From contig CAKVCL010000001.1 of assembly GCA_934725855.1 (NCBI GenBank), forward strand, positions 239,944 to 303,943: a DNA stretch of 64,000 bases. Direction: 5' to 3'. Source of the stretch: an uncultured Cellulosilyticum sp. GTDB taxonomy: Bacteria; Bacillota; Clostridia; Lachnospirales; Cellulosilyticaceae. Made by a program: the position numbers and the translations under genes. Below the pieces are notes generated by a model. That model had not been told where the DNA came from and made no database searches. It saw only the letters and a list, made by a program, of their open reading frames with translations. Shown here in pieces: positions 1-10,024 of the stretch; the stretch's first letter is position 1; each line of letters starts with the position of its first letter.

Positions 1-727
1 CCAGTCCAATAATTGGGATATTCACTGCACGGCGAACCTGATAAACCATACGAACAGCTACTGGCTTAATGGCTGGCCCTGAAAAACCACCCATTTTATT
101 GGCAATCACAGGACGCATGCGATGTACATCAATGCGCATGCCTAGTAAAGTATTAATCAGTGACACGGCATCTGCCCCTTCTGCTTCTACTGCTTTTGCA
201 ATCTCTGTAATATCGGTTACATTTGGAGTCAGTTTCATAATAATTGGTTTTTTGCTGACACGTTTGACTGCTTTTGTTACTTCTGCTGCCATCGCTGGAT
301 TGGTTCCAAATCCAATGCCACCTTCTTTCACATTTGGACAAGAAATGTTGACTTCTAGCATATCCACATCTGCCTGGCTTAAACGTTCTACGACATCGCA
401 GTACTCTGGAATACTATGTCCTGCCACATTGGCAATGATTTTGGTATCAAATTGTCTTGCAAAAGGGATTTCATGCTCAATATAATAGTCTACGCCTGGA
501 TTTTGAAGCCCTACGGCATTAATCATGCCACCATAGGTTTCTGCAATTCTTGGAACTGGATTGCCATCCCAAGGAACCGAAGCGACGCCTTTTGTAATCA
601 TCGCCCCTAATTCACTTAAATCATAAAATGCGCTACTTTCATGAGGTGAAAAGGTTCCCGAAGCGGTTGTAATGGGGTTTTTTAAGGTCACCCCTGCAAT
701 ATTCACACTTAAATCAATATGATTCAT
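1..727 (-). CDS. pyrD: Dihydroorotate dehydrogenase B, catalytic subunit (3' end cut by window edge)
   Basis: FMN-dependent oxidation of dihydroorotate to orotate, the fourth step of UMP synthesis. About 242 N-terminal codons of a protein normally near 300 are present; the rest lies beyond base 1. The protein starts [12 protein letters not shown] and carries the class 1 signature NISCPN near residue 127-132, whose cysteine is the catalytic base in class 1 enzymes (class 2 has serine). The start ATG (725-727) overlaps the end of pyrK by 14 bases, so the two subunits are probably translationally coupled. The adjacent pyrK points to the heterotetrameric NAD-linked type 1B enzyme, not the fumarate-linked 1A type. 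It is the last visible gene of the pyrimidine operon. Confidence 0.95.
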   Translation of the reverse strand, partial: MNHIDLSVNIAGVTLKNPITTASGTFSPHESSAFYDLSELGAMITKGVASVPWDGNPVPRIAETYGGMINAVGLQNPGVDYYIEHEIPFARQFDTKIIANVAGHSIPEYCDVVERLSQADVDMLEVNISCPNVKEGGIGFGTNPAMAAEVTKAVKRVSKKPIIMKLTPNVTDITEIAKAVEAEGADAVSLINTLLGMRIDVHRMRPVIANKMGGFSGPAIKPVAVRMVYQVRRAVNIPIIGL

Positions 728-1490
728 CCCATTTCACCTCACTTCCTAAAAAGACTGGACCATCTTTACATACTTTTTTAAGTTCATAGCCTTTTTCATT
801 TTCTGCTTTGATTTTTATGACACAGCCAACACATATACCATAGCCGCAGCCCATTCGTTCTTCCATAGACACTTGAACCGGCTTATTTTGTTTTTCACAA
901 AAATGACTTAGTGCACGAAGCATCACTTTAGGACCACAAGCATAGTAGTAATCTCCCTTAATCCCTTCTGCTGTCATCAGTTCAATGACATTTCCCTTAA
1001 AGCCTACTTTTCCACTATCTGTTGCAATATAAACTTTGACACCTAATGCTTCTAAAGCATCTATCAAAATAGGATCTTCTCTAAAACCAAGTACAGCAAC
1101 TTTCTTACCTAGGATAGATTTTGCCAATTCTACAAGTGGGGGAACACCAATTCCTCCGCCCACTAAAACGGATACTTTTGCATCCTTTTGTACCGTATAA
1201 CCGTTGCCTAACGCTGTACTGATACGAATACTCTCACCCGTTTCATACTGCATAAACTCCCTAGTGCCTTCTCCAACTACGCCATAAACAAGGGTAATCG
1301 TTTCTTTACCAATTTCACTAATACTAATCGGTCTTGGAAGCAACGTACTTTTTGATTTTGGATAAACATTTACAAATTGTCCACAGTGAGCGGATGCTGC
1401 TACTTCTGGAGCGTTAATCATCATTTTATAAATCATAGGAGCAATTTCACTTTGCCCTATGATTTTTCCTTCCACTACTTTTTTATTCAT
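714..1490 (-). CDS. pyrK: Dihydroorotate dehydrogenase B, electron transfer subunit
   Basis: Iron-sulfur flavoprotein that passes electrons from the PyrD FMN to NAD+. A ferredoxin-reductase-like FAD/NAD domain comes first (RPISISEIG near residue 50; GGGIGVPPL near 100). Four cysteines for a 2Fe-2S cluster follow near the C-terminus ([10 protein letters not shown] and VCKDGP), the usual PyrK layout. I place the start at the ATG of MNKKVVEG (1488-1490) because a GGAG lies at good distance upstream; a TTG 39 bases earlier extends the frame but has no ribosome site. That gives 258 residues, normal for the family. It overlaps carB by 8 bases and pyrD by 14. Confidence 0.96.
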   Translation of the reverse strand: MNKKVVEGKIIGQSEIAPMIYKMMINAPEVAASAHCGQFVNVYPKSKSTLLPRPISISEIGKETITLVYGVVGEGTREFMQYETGESIRISTALGNGYTVQKDAKVSVLVGGGIGVPPLVELAKSILGKKVAVLGFREDPILIDALEALGVKVYIATDSGKVGFKGNVIELMTAEGIKGDYYYACGPKVMLRALSHFCEKQNKPVQVSMEERMGCGYGICVGCVIKIKAENEKGYELKKVCKDGPVFLGSEVKWDESY

Positions 1491-4400
1491 GTCGTCTAGC
1501 TCCCATATCATAAATATCGGTTTGATCAATTGTCACTTGCTTAGATACGATGTCTGCCATTGCTCTTACGGTATCAAGAGAAGTTAAGATTTGAATAGAA
1601 GACTCGATGGCAATACGTCTCATTCTAAAGCCATCACGTTTTGAATCATTTCCTTTAGTTGGTGTATTAACGACTAAGTCAATTTCTCCATTCCTAAAAA
1701 GTTTAAAGATTTCATCATCCTCATTAACAAATTTATTATTTGGAGGCGTTGATAACTTTTCAACTACTCTGGCTTCAATACCATTTTCATTAAGCTTTTT
1801 GGCTGTTCCTTCTGTAGCTATAAATTTGTAGCCCATGGCTGCAAATCGTTTGGCAATCGTTACAAACTCATCTTGATCATATTTTTGAATGGTTGCAAAG
1901 ATGGTACCACCGTGCATCGGTAAGCTCTTGCCTGCTGCAATAAAGCCTTTATATAATGCTTCTTCTACCGTGCGGCCAACACCTAATACTTCACCGGTTG
2001 ATTTCATTTCTGGTCCAAGGCTGACTTCTACTCTTGGTAATTTTTCTGTTGAGAAAACAGGCACTTTAATCGCATAGAAGTTTTCTGGTTCTGGATAGAG
2101 TCCTACTCCATAACCCAGTTCAGAAATTTTCTTACCTAACATAGCTTCTACTGCAAGGTCAATAATTGGTACACCTGTTACTTTAGAAATATAAGGTACG
2201 GTACGGCTTGAACGAGGGTTTACTTCAATAATATACAAGTCGTTTTTGTATTCAATATATTGAATATTAATCATCCCTAATACTTTAAGTTCTTTAGCAA
2301 GCAGTTGCGTACAGGTAATAATCTTTTCTTTCATTTCCTTGGAAATATTCACACTTGGATAAAGGGTCGTACTATCTCCAGAGTGAATCCCTGCTCTTTC
2401 TAAATGTTCCATAATACCCGGAATGAGGATGTTTTCCCCATCTGAAAGGGCATCCACTTCAATTTCACGTCCCATTAAGTAACGGTCAATGAGTACTGGG
2501 TTTTCTGGGTCGCGGTCAAACGCATTAATAAGATATCTTTCTAATTGATTTGCTTCATAAGTAATTTCCATTCCTTGACCACCCAGTACATAAGAAGGAC
2601 GTACCAGTACGGGATACTCTAATTCTTCTGCAACTTGCAATCCTTCTTCTACAGACCAAATCGCTTTTCCTTTTGGACGTTTAATATGAAGCTTTTCAAG
2701 AATTTCATCAAATTTTTCCCGATCCTCTGCTTCATCCATATGCTGTGGGGCTGTTCCAAGCACCGGGATATTCATTTTTTGACAGAACTTAGCTAGTTTA
2801 ATGGCTGTTTGTCCACCGAACTGCAAAATGACACCCATTGGTTTTTCTTTTAAGAAGATATGGTAGAAATCTTCATCTGTAAGCGGTTCAAAATACAATT
2901 TATCAGAGGTATTAAAGTCTGTACTAACCGTTTCAGGGTTATTATTGACAATAATCGTTTCAATGCCTTTTTTCTTAAGTGCCATAATCGCATGTACAGA
3001 GCAGTAGTCAAACTCAATCCCTTGACCAATTCGAATTGGACCTGAACCAATAACCATGACTTTTTGTTTATCAGATACTTCAACTTCATCCACTTCATCA
3101 TAAGTTGAATAATAGTAAGGAGATTCCGCTTCAAATTCGCCCCCACAAGTATCTACCATTTTATAAACTGGCATAATATTCCATTTAAAACGTAACTCGC
3201 GGATATCCTCTTCGGTTACATTTAAAAACTCAGCAATTGCCTTATCTGCAAAACCTCTCTTCTTAAGCTTTTTAAGGTATTTAGGAGTGAGTTCATCAAA
3301 CTCCATTTCACCAAGCAGTTCTTCTTGTTCAATAATCCATCTAAATTTCTCTACAAAGAAAATATCCATTCCAGTGATTTTGCAAACTTGCTCCACGCGG
3401 TAGTGACGACGAAGCATTTCTGCCAAAGCAAAAATTCTTTCATCATCTGCAATAATCACTTTTTCTTTCAGTTCATCTAATGTACAGTGTTCCAATTTTT
3501 TGTGTTTGAAACTAAATTGACCAATTTCAAGTGAACGAAGACCTTTTAAGAAAGCACTTTCAAAGTTATTTCCAATCGCCATGATTTCACCTGTTGCCAT
3601 CATTTTAGTCCCAAGTGTACGTTTAGCCGTGTAGAATTTATCAAATGGCCATTTTGGTATTTTACATACCACATAATCGAGTGTTGGTTCAAAGCAAGCA
3701 TAGGTTTTACCTGTTACTGCATTTTTGATTTCATCTAGTCCATAACCTAATGCAATCTTAGCAGATACTCTAGCAATCGGATAACCCGTCGCTTTAGAGG
3801 CAAGCGCTGAAGAACGGCTTACACGAGGATTAATCTCGATAACGGCATATTCAAAGCTATCTGGATTTAAGGCAAGTTGTACGTTACAGCCCCCACGGAT
3901 ATCACAAGCGGAAATAATATCTAATGAAGCTCGACGAAGCATTTGATATTCCTTGTCAGATAAAGTTTGAGAAGGGGCAACGACAATACTATCTCCTGTA
4001 TGAATGCCAACTGGGTCAATATTCTCCATATTACATACGGTAATACAGGTTCCATACTGGTCACGCATCACTTCATATTCGATTTCTTTCCAGCCTTTAA
4101 TGCATTTCTCAATTAAAACTTGATGTACGCGAGAAAGATGTAGTCCACTTGATGCAATATCACAAAGTTCCTCTTCTGTTTCGGCGATACCACCACCTGT
4201 CCCACCTAATGTATAAGCTGGACGAACAACCACTGGATAACCAATTTTTCTTGCAAATTTAACCGCATCCTCAACCGTTTCAACCGTTTGACTTTCAATA
4301 ACCGGTTGATGAATTCTATTCATTAAAGCTCTAAAACCTTCACGGTCTTCCCCTTCTTTAATGGCAGAAATCTGTGTCCCAATGACACGCACATTGTATT

Positions 4401-4728
4401 TTTCCAAGATGCCCTTATCATGAAGCTCAACAGCAAGATTAAGTGCAGTTTGTCCGCCTACTCCTGCCAGTACACTATCTGGTCTTTCTTTAGCAATGAC
4501 TTTCTCAATGAATTCCACCGTAAGTGGTTCGATATAAATTTTATCTGCAATTTCTTTATCCGTCATAATCGTAGCGGGATTACTATTTACTAAAATGGCT
4601 TCGATGCCTTCTTCACGAATAGCCGCACACGCTTGTGCCCCTGAATAGTCAAACTCTGCGGCTTGCCCAATCACAATGGGACCTGAACCAATTACTAATA
4701 CTTTCTTAATACTATTATCCTTAGGCAT
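1483..4728 (-). CDS. carB: Carbamoyl phosphate synthase, large subunit
   Basis: Makes carbamoyl phosphate from bicarbonate, two ATP and ammonia channelled from CarA. At 1081 residues it is full length (about 1070 is usual). The two homologous ATP-grasp halves are visible: [19 protein letters not shown] near residue 11 and its copy [17 protein letters not shown] near 560, with [17 protein letters not shown] and [17 protein letters not shown] as the matching late motifs. The C-terminal ~140 residues form the MGS-like allosteric domain that senses UMP/ornithine or PRPP in relatives. The start ATG overlaps the carA stop by 8 bases. It serves both pyrimidine and arginine synthesis; no arginine gene is in the window. 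Confidence 0.98.
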   Translation of the reverse strand: MPKDNSIKKVLVIGSGPIVIGQAAEFDYSGAQACAAIREEGIEAILVNSNPATIMTDKEIADKIYIEPLTVEFIEKVIAKERPDSVLAGVGGQTALNLAVELHDKGILEKYNVRVIGTQISAIKEGEDREGFRALMNRIHQPVIESQTVETVEDAVKFARKIGYPVVVRPAYTLGGTGGGIAETEEELCDIASSGLHLSRVHQVLIEKCIKGWKEIEYEVMRDQYGTCITVCNMENIDPVGIHTGDSIVVAPSQTLSDKEYQMLRRASLDIISACDIRGGCNVQLALNPDSFEYAVIEINPRVSRSSALASKATGYPIARVSAKIALGYGLDEIKNAVTGKTYACFEPTLDYVVCKIPKWPFDKFYTAKRTLGTKMMATGEIMAIGNNFESAFLKGLRSLEIGQFSFKHKKLEHCTLDELKEKVIIADDERIFALAEMLRRHYRVEQVCKITGMDIFFVEKFRWIIEQEELLGEMEFDELTPKYLKKLKKRGFADKAIAEFLNVTEEDIRELRFKWNIMPVYKMVDTCGGEFEAESPYYYSTYDEVDEVEVSDKQKVMVIGSGPIRIGQGIEFDYCSVHAIMALKKKGIETIIVNNNPETVSTDFNTSDKLYFEPLTDEDFYHIFLKEKPMGVILQFGGQTAIKLAKFCQKMNIPVLGTAPQHMDEAEDREKFDEILEKLHIKRPKGKAIWSVEEGLQVAEELEYPVLVRPSYVLGGQGMEITYEANQLERYLINAFDRDPENPVLIDRYLMGREIEVDALSDGENILIPGIMEHLERAGIHSGDSTTLYPSVNISKEMKEKIITCTQLLAKELKVLGMINIQYIEYKNDLYIIEVNPRSSRTVPYISKVTGVPIIDLAVEAMLGKKISELGYGVGLYPEPENFYAIKVPVFSTEKLPRVEVSLGPEMKSTGEVLGVGRTVEEALYKGFIAAGKSLPMHGGTIFATIQKYDQDEFVTIAKRFAAMGYKFIATEGTAKKLNENGIEARVVEKLSTPPNNKFVNEDDEIFKLFRNGEIDLVVNTPTKGNDSKRDGFRMRRIAIESSIQILTSLDTVRAMADIVSKQVTIDQTDIYDMGARRHE

Positions 4729-5788
4729 TTAATTTACCCCCTTGCATCACTGTCATAAATTCGTCAAAAATATGTGCGGTATCTGTTGGTCCTGGACATG
4801 CCTCAGGATGGAATTGCACACTATAAATATCTAATTCTTTAAAATACATACCCTCTACTGTTTGATCATTCATATTCGTATGGGTCACAACGGCTCCTTC
4901 TGGAAGCGTTTCTACATAATAATTATGGTTTTGTGAGGTGATGTAGACACGATTTGTAATAAAGTCTTTAACGGGATGGTTACAACCATGATGTCCAAAT
5001 TTTAATTTAGCGGTATTGCCCCCTAAAGCAAGACATAAAAGTTGATGACCAAGACAAATGGCGGTAATTGGTTTCTTACCCACTAATGCTTTAACTGTGG
5101 CTACTGTATCGGGTACATCTTTTGGATCCGCTGGACCATTAGAAATAAATACGCCATCTGGGCTGACTGCTAAAATTTCCTCTGCTGTGACACTCGCTGG
5201 AAATATCGTCATTTTACAGCCCCTTGCTTCAAATGAACGTAGGATGTTTGCTTTAATGCCACAGTCAATGACTGCAATATGCATTTTTTTGCCTGGAATC
5301 GTATAACTTTCTTTAGTGGTGACTTCGGCAACTGCAGATTGGTTATTAAACGCATCTATTTTCATTTTAATTTGACTTGGTGTCAGTTCTCTTACTGCAA
5401 TAATAGCTCTCATGGTTCCATGATCTCTAAGGACCTTTGTTAAAGCTCTTGTATCAATCCCTTCAAGTCCAATCACCTTTTGAGATTTTAAATACCCATC
5501 TAAAGTGAGTTCGCATCTAAAGTTATTTGGATAATCTGATTTTTCACGAACAATCAAGGCGCGAACATGTGACCGACTACTTTCCATATCTTCAAGATTG
5601 ATGCCATAATTTCCAATCAGTGGATAGGTCATAACCACCATTTGTCCGCAATATGAAGGATCTGTAAGGATTTCTTGATATCCTGTCATTCCTGTATTAA
5701 ATACGACTTCTCCAATGGTTTCTTTTAAATAGCCGAAAGCTTTCCCCTCAAAGACCATTCCATTTTCTAAAATTAATTGTGCCTTCAT
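4721..5788 (-). CDS. carA: Carbamoyl phosphate synthase, small (glutaminase) subunit
   Basis: Class I glutamine amidotransferase that hydrolyses glutamine and feeds ammonia to CarB. The N-terminal CarA-specific domain runs to about residue 165 ([26 protein letters not shown]). The amidotransferase domain follows, with the nucleophile cysteine in ICLGHQLL (near 240) and the His-Glu pair in [11 protein letters not shown] (near 330). Its 355 residues are typical of Gram-positive CarA. It lies one base after the pyrF stop in the transcript and overlaps carB, so the three form one translational unit. It is a catabolic-type-free, standard biosynthetic subunit with no odd residues seen. Confidence 0.98.
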   Translation of the reverse strand: MKAQLILENGMVFEGKAFGYLKETIGEVVFNTGMTGYQEILTDPSYCGQMVVMTYPLIGNYGINLEDMESSRSHVRALIVREKSDYPNNFRCELTLDGYLKSQKVIGLEGIDTRALTKVLRDHGTMRAIIAVRELTPSQIKMKIDAFNNQSAVAEVTTKESYTIPGKKMHIAVIDCGIKANILRSFEARGCKMTIFPASVTAEEILAVSPDGVFISNGPADPKDVPDTVATVKALVGKKPITAICLGHQLLCLALGGNTAKLKFGHHGCNHPVKDFITNRVYITSQNHNYYVETLPEGAVVTHTNMNDQTVEGMYFKELDIYSVQFHPEACPGPTDTAHIFDEFMTVMQGGKLNA

Positions 5789-5789
5789 T

Positions 5790-6704
5790 TTAACCCATCA
5801 CTCCTTGTAAGTCTTTTTGCATCGCAATAACTGCTTTCTTAGATGCGATGGCAAATTCTTTTTCTGTTACTTCCGTATCTTTTTTGTAAGCCGCAATGAT
5901 TCCTCTTGAAGAGTTCACAATAATGCCTTCGCCATTTTTATCAAAATAATCTTTTAAATCTTCTGCTTTACCACCTTGCGCACCGTAGCCTGGTACGAGG
6001 AAGAAGGTATTTGGCATTCTCTTTCGAAGTTCTACCCCTTGTTCTTTGTAAGTCGCCCCAACTACTGCGCCTACTTTACTATAGCCTTTAGTTCCCATAG
6101 CCATTTGACCCCATTTATGAACGAGGTCCGCTGTTTTATCATAAATCGGTGTGCCCTCTACCAATAAATCTTGAAGCTCTACCCCACTTGGATTACTCGT
6201 TTTTACTAAAACGAAAATACCACGATCTTTCTCATTGCAAGCTTTAATAAAAGGATCAACGCCATCAAATCCCATATAAGGATTAATCGTTACGGCATCT
6301 TCCTGCCATAAGTCAAAAGACTCTCCTTCGATCTCTACCCCTGAAATATGTCCTGCATAAGCTGCTGCTGTTGAAGCGATGTCCCCTCTTTTAATATCTC
6401 CAATGACAACTAGTCCTTTAGCTTTTGCATAAGCAATTGTTTCCATATAAGCTCTTAAGCCCTCTAACCCATATTGTTCATACATTGCTACTTGTGGTTT
6501 AACCGCTGGAATCAGTGGGGATACTTCATCCAATATGGCTTTATTAAAAGCAATAAACATTTCGGCTACTGCTTTAGGTGTTTTACCATACTTTTCAAAC
6601 ATTTCTTCTTTAATAAAAGAAGGTATCATGGCAAGCGTTGGATCTAACCCTACCACGGTTGGGTTTTGTTTTGCTTCTATTTGACTCATTAATCGATCGA
6701 TCAT
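5790..6704 (-). CDS. pyrF: Orotidine 5'-phosphate decarboxylase (type 2)
   Basis: Last step of UMP synthesis, OMP to UMP plus CO2. The catalytic signature GDIKRGDIASTAAAY near residue 103 has the Asp-Lys-Asp charge network of the type 2 (long) subfamily, and the 304-residue length fits that subfamily rather than the ~240-residue type 1. TSNPSG near residue 172 and GYGAQGG near 247 are phosphate-loop motifs. An AAAGGAG ribosome site precedes the ATG. The 120 bases upstream separate it from pyrC and contain their own promoter, so pyrF-carA-carB-pyrK-pyrD can be transcribed without pyrBC. Confidence 0.97.
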   Translation of the reverse strand: MIDRLMSQIEAKQNPTVVGLDPTLAMIPSFIKEEMFEKYGKTPKAVAEMFIAFNKAILDEVSPLIPAVKPQVAMYEQYGLEGLRAYMETIAYAKAKGLVVIGDIKRGDIASTAAAYAGHISGVEIEGESFDLWQEDAVTINPYMGFDGVDPFIKACNEKDRGIFVLVKTSNPSGVELQDLLVEGTPIYDKTADLVHKWGQMAMGTKGYSKVGAVVGATYKEQGVELRKRMPNTFFLVPGYGAQGGKAEDLKDYFDKNGEGIIVNSSRGIIAAYKKDTEVTEKEFAIASKKAVIAMQKDLQGVMG

Positions 6705-6756
6705 AGCACTTCTCCTTTTATTTTCCTATTAATCTGAACTGCATAATATTCATATT

Positions 6757-6805
6757 TATACATTAATATTTATAATTATTCTAACACTTTTTTCAGTTTT
6801 AGCAA
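6757..6805 (-). promoter_or_regulatory. Internal promoter of pyrF-carAB with ArgR-like operator
   Basis: On the minus strand TTGCTA (6800-6805), a 16-base spacer and TAGAAT (6778-6783) form a sigma-A-like promoter that would start transcripts near 6771. Directly over the predicted start lies an AT-rich near-palindrome, TATAAATATTAATGTATA (6757-6774), which matches the 18-base ARG box (TNTGNATWWWWATNCANA) with two mismatches at key positions. A second half-related element, TATGAATATTATGCAG (6739-6754), follows and is one base short. ArgR control of carAB is known in other bacteria; here it is inferred from sequence only. Confidence 0.4.
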
Positions 6806-6824
6806 CCTTATCAGACATTTTCAT

Positions 6825-8093
6825 TTATTTTTCATAAACTTTTTTTCCTGCAACTAACGTACAAATGACTTCTCCTTGTAAAGTCATGCCAATAAAAGGA
6901 GAGTTTTTGCTTTTACCTGCAAAAGTTTCTTTAGTCACGGTATAAGTTGCTTTTGGGTCTATTAGCGTGATATCTGCTACTTTACCTACTGAAAGATCGC
7001 CTTTTTCAATACCTAATATTTCGGCTGGCTTTGTGCTCATTTTCTCTATTAGTTGCATTTTACTAAGAAGTCCTGACTGATAAAGCTGTGTAAAACTTAG
7101 TCCAAAACTCGTTTCAAGTCCCACAATGCCAAATGGCGCTTTTTCAAATTCTACGTTTTTCTCATCATAATGATGAGGCGCATGATCGGTTGCAATCACA
7201 TCTAATGTGCCATCTGCTAGCGCACGCTTAATCGCTTCCACATCTTTTTTCGTACGAAGCGGTGGGCTCATTTTTTTATTGGTATCGTAATCTCCTAAAA
7301 TACTATCATCTAATGTAAAGTAATGAGGTGCTGTTTCTGCGGTCACATGAACGCCTTGTGCCTTAGCAAATCGAATAATCTCTAAGCTGCCTTCTGTGCT
7401 AATGTGGCAAAGGTGAAGTTTACAGCCTGTATATTTAGCCAGTAAAATATCTCTTGCTACAATAATCTCTTCTGCTTCTCTTGGAATCCCCTTAATGCCA
7501 AAAAGTTGTGCGTTTTCTCCTGCATTCATTGCCCCACCAGTTAAAGTGCGATCTTCCGTGTGTGACATCATCACTAATCCAAAGGGTTTGGCATAACTCA
7601 TTGCTTTTTTAAGCAGTCCTGAATCCATGACCGTTTTACCATCTTCACTAATGGCACAAATGCCATGCTCCTTCATTTTTCCAATGTCTGCAAGACTTTC
7701 CCCCTGCTGACCCTTAGTAATAGCACCAATAGGTAAGACATTCACCCCATTGGCTCTTTTTGCCATCGCATAAATATATTCCACCACACATTCATTGTCA
7801 ATGACTGGATTGGTATTTGGCATACAACAAACGGTAGTGAATCCACCTTTTGCAGCAGCTTTTGCGCCACTTTCGATATCTTCTTTATATTCAAAACCAG
7901 GTGCTCTAAAATGAACATGAAGATCAATAAGACCTGGAACCACCCATTTACCGCCTGCATTAATGGTTTCATCTGCCTTATCCTCTTTATACCCAATAAA
8001 GCTTACAATCCCATCTTCTATCCATAAATCACTTACCTCTTCCATTTGAGTTTTTGGGTTAATAATGAGTCCATTTTTGATACAAGTTTTCAT
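6825..8093 (-). CDS. pyrC: Dihydroorotase
   Basis: Zinc enzyme that cyclises N-carbamoyl-aspartate to dihydroorotate. It belongs to the class I (multi-domain, ~420-residue) dihydroorotases of Gram-positives. Metal ligands are visible in GLIDLHVHFRAPG (near residue 55, HxH), in SHTEDR (near 177), in HLCHIST (near 230) and in ATDHAPHHY (near 304, the catalytic Asp). The ATG overlaps the pyrB stop as ATGA, a coupling signal. About 120 bases separate its stop from the pyrF start, and that gap holds an internal promoter. Confidence 0.98.
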   Translation of the reverse strand: MKTCIKNGLIINPKTQMEEVSDLWIEDGIVSFIGYKEDKADETINAGGKWVVPGLIDLHVHFRAPGFEYKEDIESGAKAAAKGGFTTVCCMPNTNPVIDNECVVEYIYAMAKRANGVNVLPIGAITKGQQGESLADIGKMKEHGICAISEDGKTVMDSGLLKKAMSYAKPFGLVMMSHTEDRTLTGGAMNAGENAQLFGIKGIPREAEEIIVARDILLAKYTGCKLHLCHISTEGSLEIIRFAKAQGVHVTAETAPHYFTLDDSILGDYDTNKKMSPPLRTKKDVEAIKRALADGTLDVIATDHAPHHYDEKNVEFEKAPFGIVGLETSFGLSFTQLYQSGLLSKMQLIEKMSTKPAEILGIEKGDLSVGKVADITLIDPKATYTVTKETFAGKSKNSPFIGMTLQGEVICTLVAGKKVYEK

Positions 8094-9028
8094 TCGTTTG
8101 ATCTCCTTTCATTTAATAAAGCTAAAATCGCCATACGCACAGCCACACCATTGGTTACTTGCTGGTCAATGACAGATACCTCACTGTCCATGAGTTCTGG
8201 CATCAGTTCTACCCCACGATTAACAGGTGCTGGGTGCATCAAAATAGCATCTGGCTTAGCAAAGCTAAATAAGTGTTCATCTATACCATAGAGCTGACTA
8301 TACTCTCTAAGGTTAGGGAAAAGACCTCCCTTTTGTCTTTCAAGCTGAATGCGAAGCGCCATCACAATGTCGGCATCCTTTACTGCTTTTTTAAGATCTG
8401 TTTCTACCTTGCAACCTAGTGCTTCCATACTTTTAGCCGTTAAAGTCCCAGGTCCAGCTAAAGTTACCTTCGCACCAAGTTTATTTAATCCGAACACATT
8501 AGAACGTGCCACACGACTATGTGCAATGTCTCCAATAATGGTCACCTTTAAATCTTTAAAGCCACCTTTTTTCTCATAAATGGTGTAAAAATCAAGAAGT
8601 GCTTGTGTAGGATGTTCATTAGCCCCGTCTCCTGCATTAATGACACTCGCTTGTACGTTTCTCGCAAGAAGATGAGCTGCTCCACTTTGGCTATGACGCA
8701 TGATCATGTAGTCAATTCCCATACGATCTAAGGTAATTCCTGTATCTACGAGACTTTCACCTTTTTGAACACTACTGCTTGCAACCCCTAAATTTTTTAC
8801 TTGTGCGCCTAGATAACTTGCCGCCATCGTAAAAGCCATACGGGTTCTCGTGCTATTCTCATAAAAAAGCGTTACGGCTGTATTTCCTTTTAATAGTTCA
8901 CTTTTATCTGCTTGTCTGGTTACAATTTTTTTCATACGCTCAGCACGTTCAAGGATGAGCCAAATCTCTTCTGAGGTGAGGTCTCTGATGCCTAATAAGT
9001 CTTTTTCATTTAGAAATTGCTTTTTCAT
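8090..9028 (-). CDS. pyrB: Aspartate carbamoyltransferase, catalytic subunit
   Basis: Condenses carbamoyl phosphate with aspartate, the first committed step of UMP synthesis. The carbamoyl-phosphate loop FYENSTRTRMAF is near residue 54, HPTQALLDFYTI near 138 and HPAPVNRGVE near 268. With 312 residues it is the stand-alone Bacillus-type catalytic chain; no pyrI regulatory chain follows. I choose the second ATG (9026-9028) because GGAAGG sits 8 bases upstream of it, while the first ATG (9032-9034) is too close. It is the first gene of the operon, behind a long regulated leader. Confidence 0.97.
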   Translation of the reverse strand: MKKQFLNEKDLLGIRDLTSEEIWLILERAERMKKIVTRQADKSELLKGNTAVTLFYENSTRTRMAFTMAASYLGAQVKNLGVASSSVQKGESLVDTGITLDRMGIDYMIMRHSQSGAAHLLARNVQASVINAGDGANEHPTQALLDFYTIYEKKGGFKDLKVTIIGDIAHSRVARSNVFGLNKLGAKVTLAGPGTLTAKSMEALGCKVETDLKKAVKDADIVMALRIQLERQKGGLFPNLREYSQLYGIDEHLFSFAKPDAILMHPAPVNRGVELMPELMDSEVSVIDQQVTNGVAVRMAILALLNERRSNE

Positions 9029-9093
9029 TTCCATACCCTTCCTTTACACCCTACTTAGATTGCTTTTAGAGAATCGAACGTTGGACATTACTC

Positions 9094-9142
9094 AAAAAAA
9101 TAAAAGGCAATAATAGGATAAATACTCCTAATATTGCCTTTT
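9094..9142 (-). terminator. pyr operon attenuator (Rho-independent terminator in the leader)
   Basis: On the minus strand the arms AAAAGGCAATATTAGGA and TCCTATTATTGCCTTTT pair at 16 of 17 positions around a 7-base loop and are followed by a run of seven T. The hairpin ends about 65 bases before the pyrB start, so it can stop transcription before the operon. Its 5' arm is also complementary to an upstream leader segment (9305-9313), the arrangement expected of an attenuator, not of a plain 3'-end terminator. Confidence 0.9.
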
Positions 9143-9277
9143 CATGACCTAATAGACAAAATAAGAAAACACTAAGCATCTTATACTTAATCCATCCTCT
9201 TACTCTATCTTTTTATCTTCTTTATTTATTTAAAAATTAGATGCAAACCATCTCATATAATGTTCTTATTTTCTTCT

Positions 9278-9307
9278 CCTTTTTGGTCTCTCTGGGCCAA
9301 GTTTAAA
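9278..9307 (-). promoter_or_regulatory. PyrR-type RNA binding loop in the pyr leader
   Basis: The minus-strand RNA here contains CUUGG, then CCCAGAGAGACC, then CCAA and AAAGG. The CCAGAGAG core inside a short stem, preceded by UUUAAAC, is the known PyrR recognition loop of Gram-positive pyr leaders. UMP-loaded PyrR binding to such a loop favours the terminator. A pyrR gene is not in this window and must lie elsewhere if the model is right. The adjoining segment AUUGCCUUU (9305-9313) can pair with AAAGGCAAU of the terminator 5' arm as a 9-bp antiterminator. Confidence 0.75.
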
Positions 9308-9331
9308 GGCAATCATTATTTAATTGCCATT

Positions 9332-9360
9332 AGTCTATCACTTCTAAATGGGAGTGTCAA
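9332..9360 (-). promoter_or_regulatory. Promoter of the pyrimidine operon
   Basis: A perfect -35 TTGACA (9355-9360), a 17-base spacer and a -10 TAGACT (9332-9337) lie on the minus strand. Transcription would begin near 9325-9328, giving a leader of about 300 bases before pyrB. That leader (9035-9328) holds only the regulatory elements; no gene is seen in it. Confidence 0.85.
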
Positions 9361-9374
9361 GCTTATTTCATGCA

Positions 9375-9977
9375 CTATTCTTCCGCTTGTCCTAACATCT
9401 GATAAATTTTGTAAAAATCTTCTTTCGATGCTGTCGAATAACTTGTCTTATCCAAATCTCCAATGACAATCGTTCCTGAATCTTCTCCTAAAGGGCTTGG
9501 AATGCCATTGGTATACTTAATATGATGGCTTAATGTATTTTGATCTTTATCCACCATTTTAATCATTTCAATTTCATCTGCATACCCTAATGCAAGTGCT
9601 GCACTCTCAAAAGGAATACCTTTCCATGACATTCTTAGACCATACATACTAATATTGGTTGGCGATATCGCACTGATTTTATATAACTCCTTAACTTGCT
9701 GTGTACTAAGCATATGAAATTCATCGACCACAATATAATCATAATTATTACTAATAATATCATTAATATTGAGTGATGCCTCGGTTTTAAGTAAAATATC
9801 TGCTTTCACTTTATCTTTAATCAGTCGACTACAAATATAACCGCCATCTCTTGTATCTAACTCAGGTTTCACCACTAAAGTCTTTAAATTTCTAATTTTT
9901 AGATTCTGAACCTCTGCAATCGCTCGAGCTGACTTTGAAGAACCCATTACCCCTACTGTAACTTTAAAAAAGCCCAT
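9375..9977 (-). CDS. Divergent thymidine kinase-like protein
   Basis: Resembles type II thymidine kinases, which salvage thymidine to dTMP using ATP. Family landmarks are in order: P-loop region GVMGSSKS (residues 9-16), VVKPELDTR (near 35), the Walker B-like VVDEFHML (near 85), and YGLRMSWKGIPFESAALAL (near 113). Two features are odd. The P-loop has Ser for the last Gly of GxxxxGKS, and the usual zinc-binding CxxC pairs of the lid are absent. Length 200 is normal. A clear AAAGGAG site precedes the ATG. It is probably co-transcribed with the two genes upstream. Activity is uncertain; it may bind nucleotide differently or be inactive. Confidence 0.75.
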   Translation of the reverse strand: MGFFKVTVGVMGSSKSARAIAEVQNLKIRNLKTLVVKPELDTRDGGYICSRLIKDKVKADILLKTEASLNINDIISNNYDYIVVDEFHMLSTQQVKELYKISAISPTNISMYGLRMSWKGIPFESAALALGYADEIEMIKMVDKDQNTLSHHIKYTNGIPSPLGEDSGTIVIGDLDKTSYSTASKEDFYKIYQMLGQAEE

Positions 9978-10024
9978 TTTCTTTTGTCTCCTTTATACAC
10001 TAAAAATCCTTTTTGCCTTACCGA

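Noticed and set aside
2850..3146. Alternate-frame open stretches within carB on both strands
   Set aside because: They overlap an intact carB with clear motifs throughout and show no sign of independent expression.
9316..9330. Five-codon leader peptide (MAIK) at the start of the pyr leader
   Set aside because: Its ATG lies at or before the predicted transcription start and has no ribosome site.
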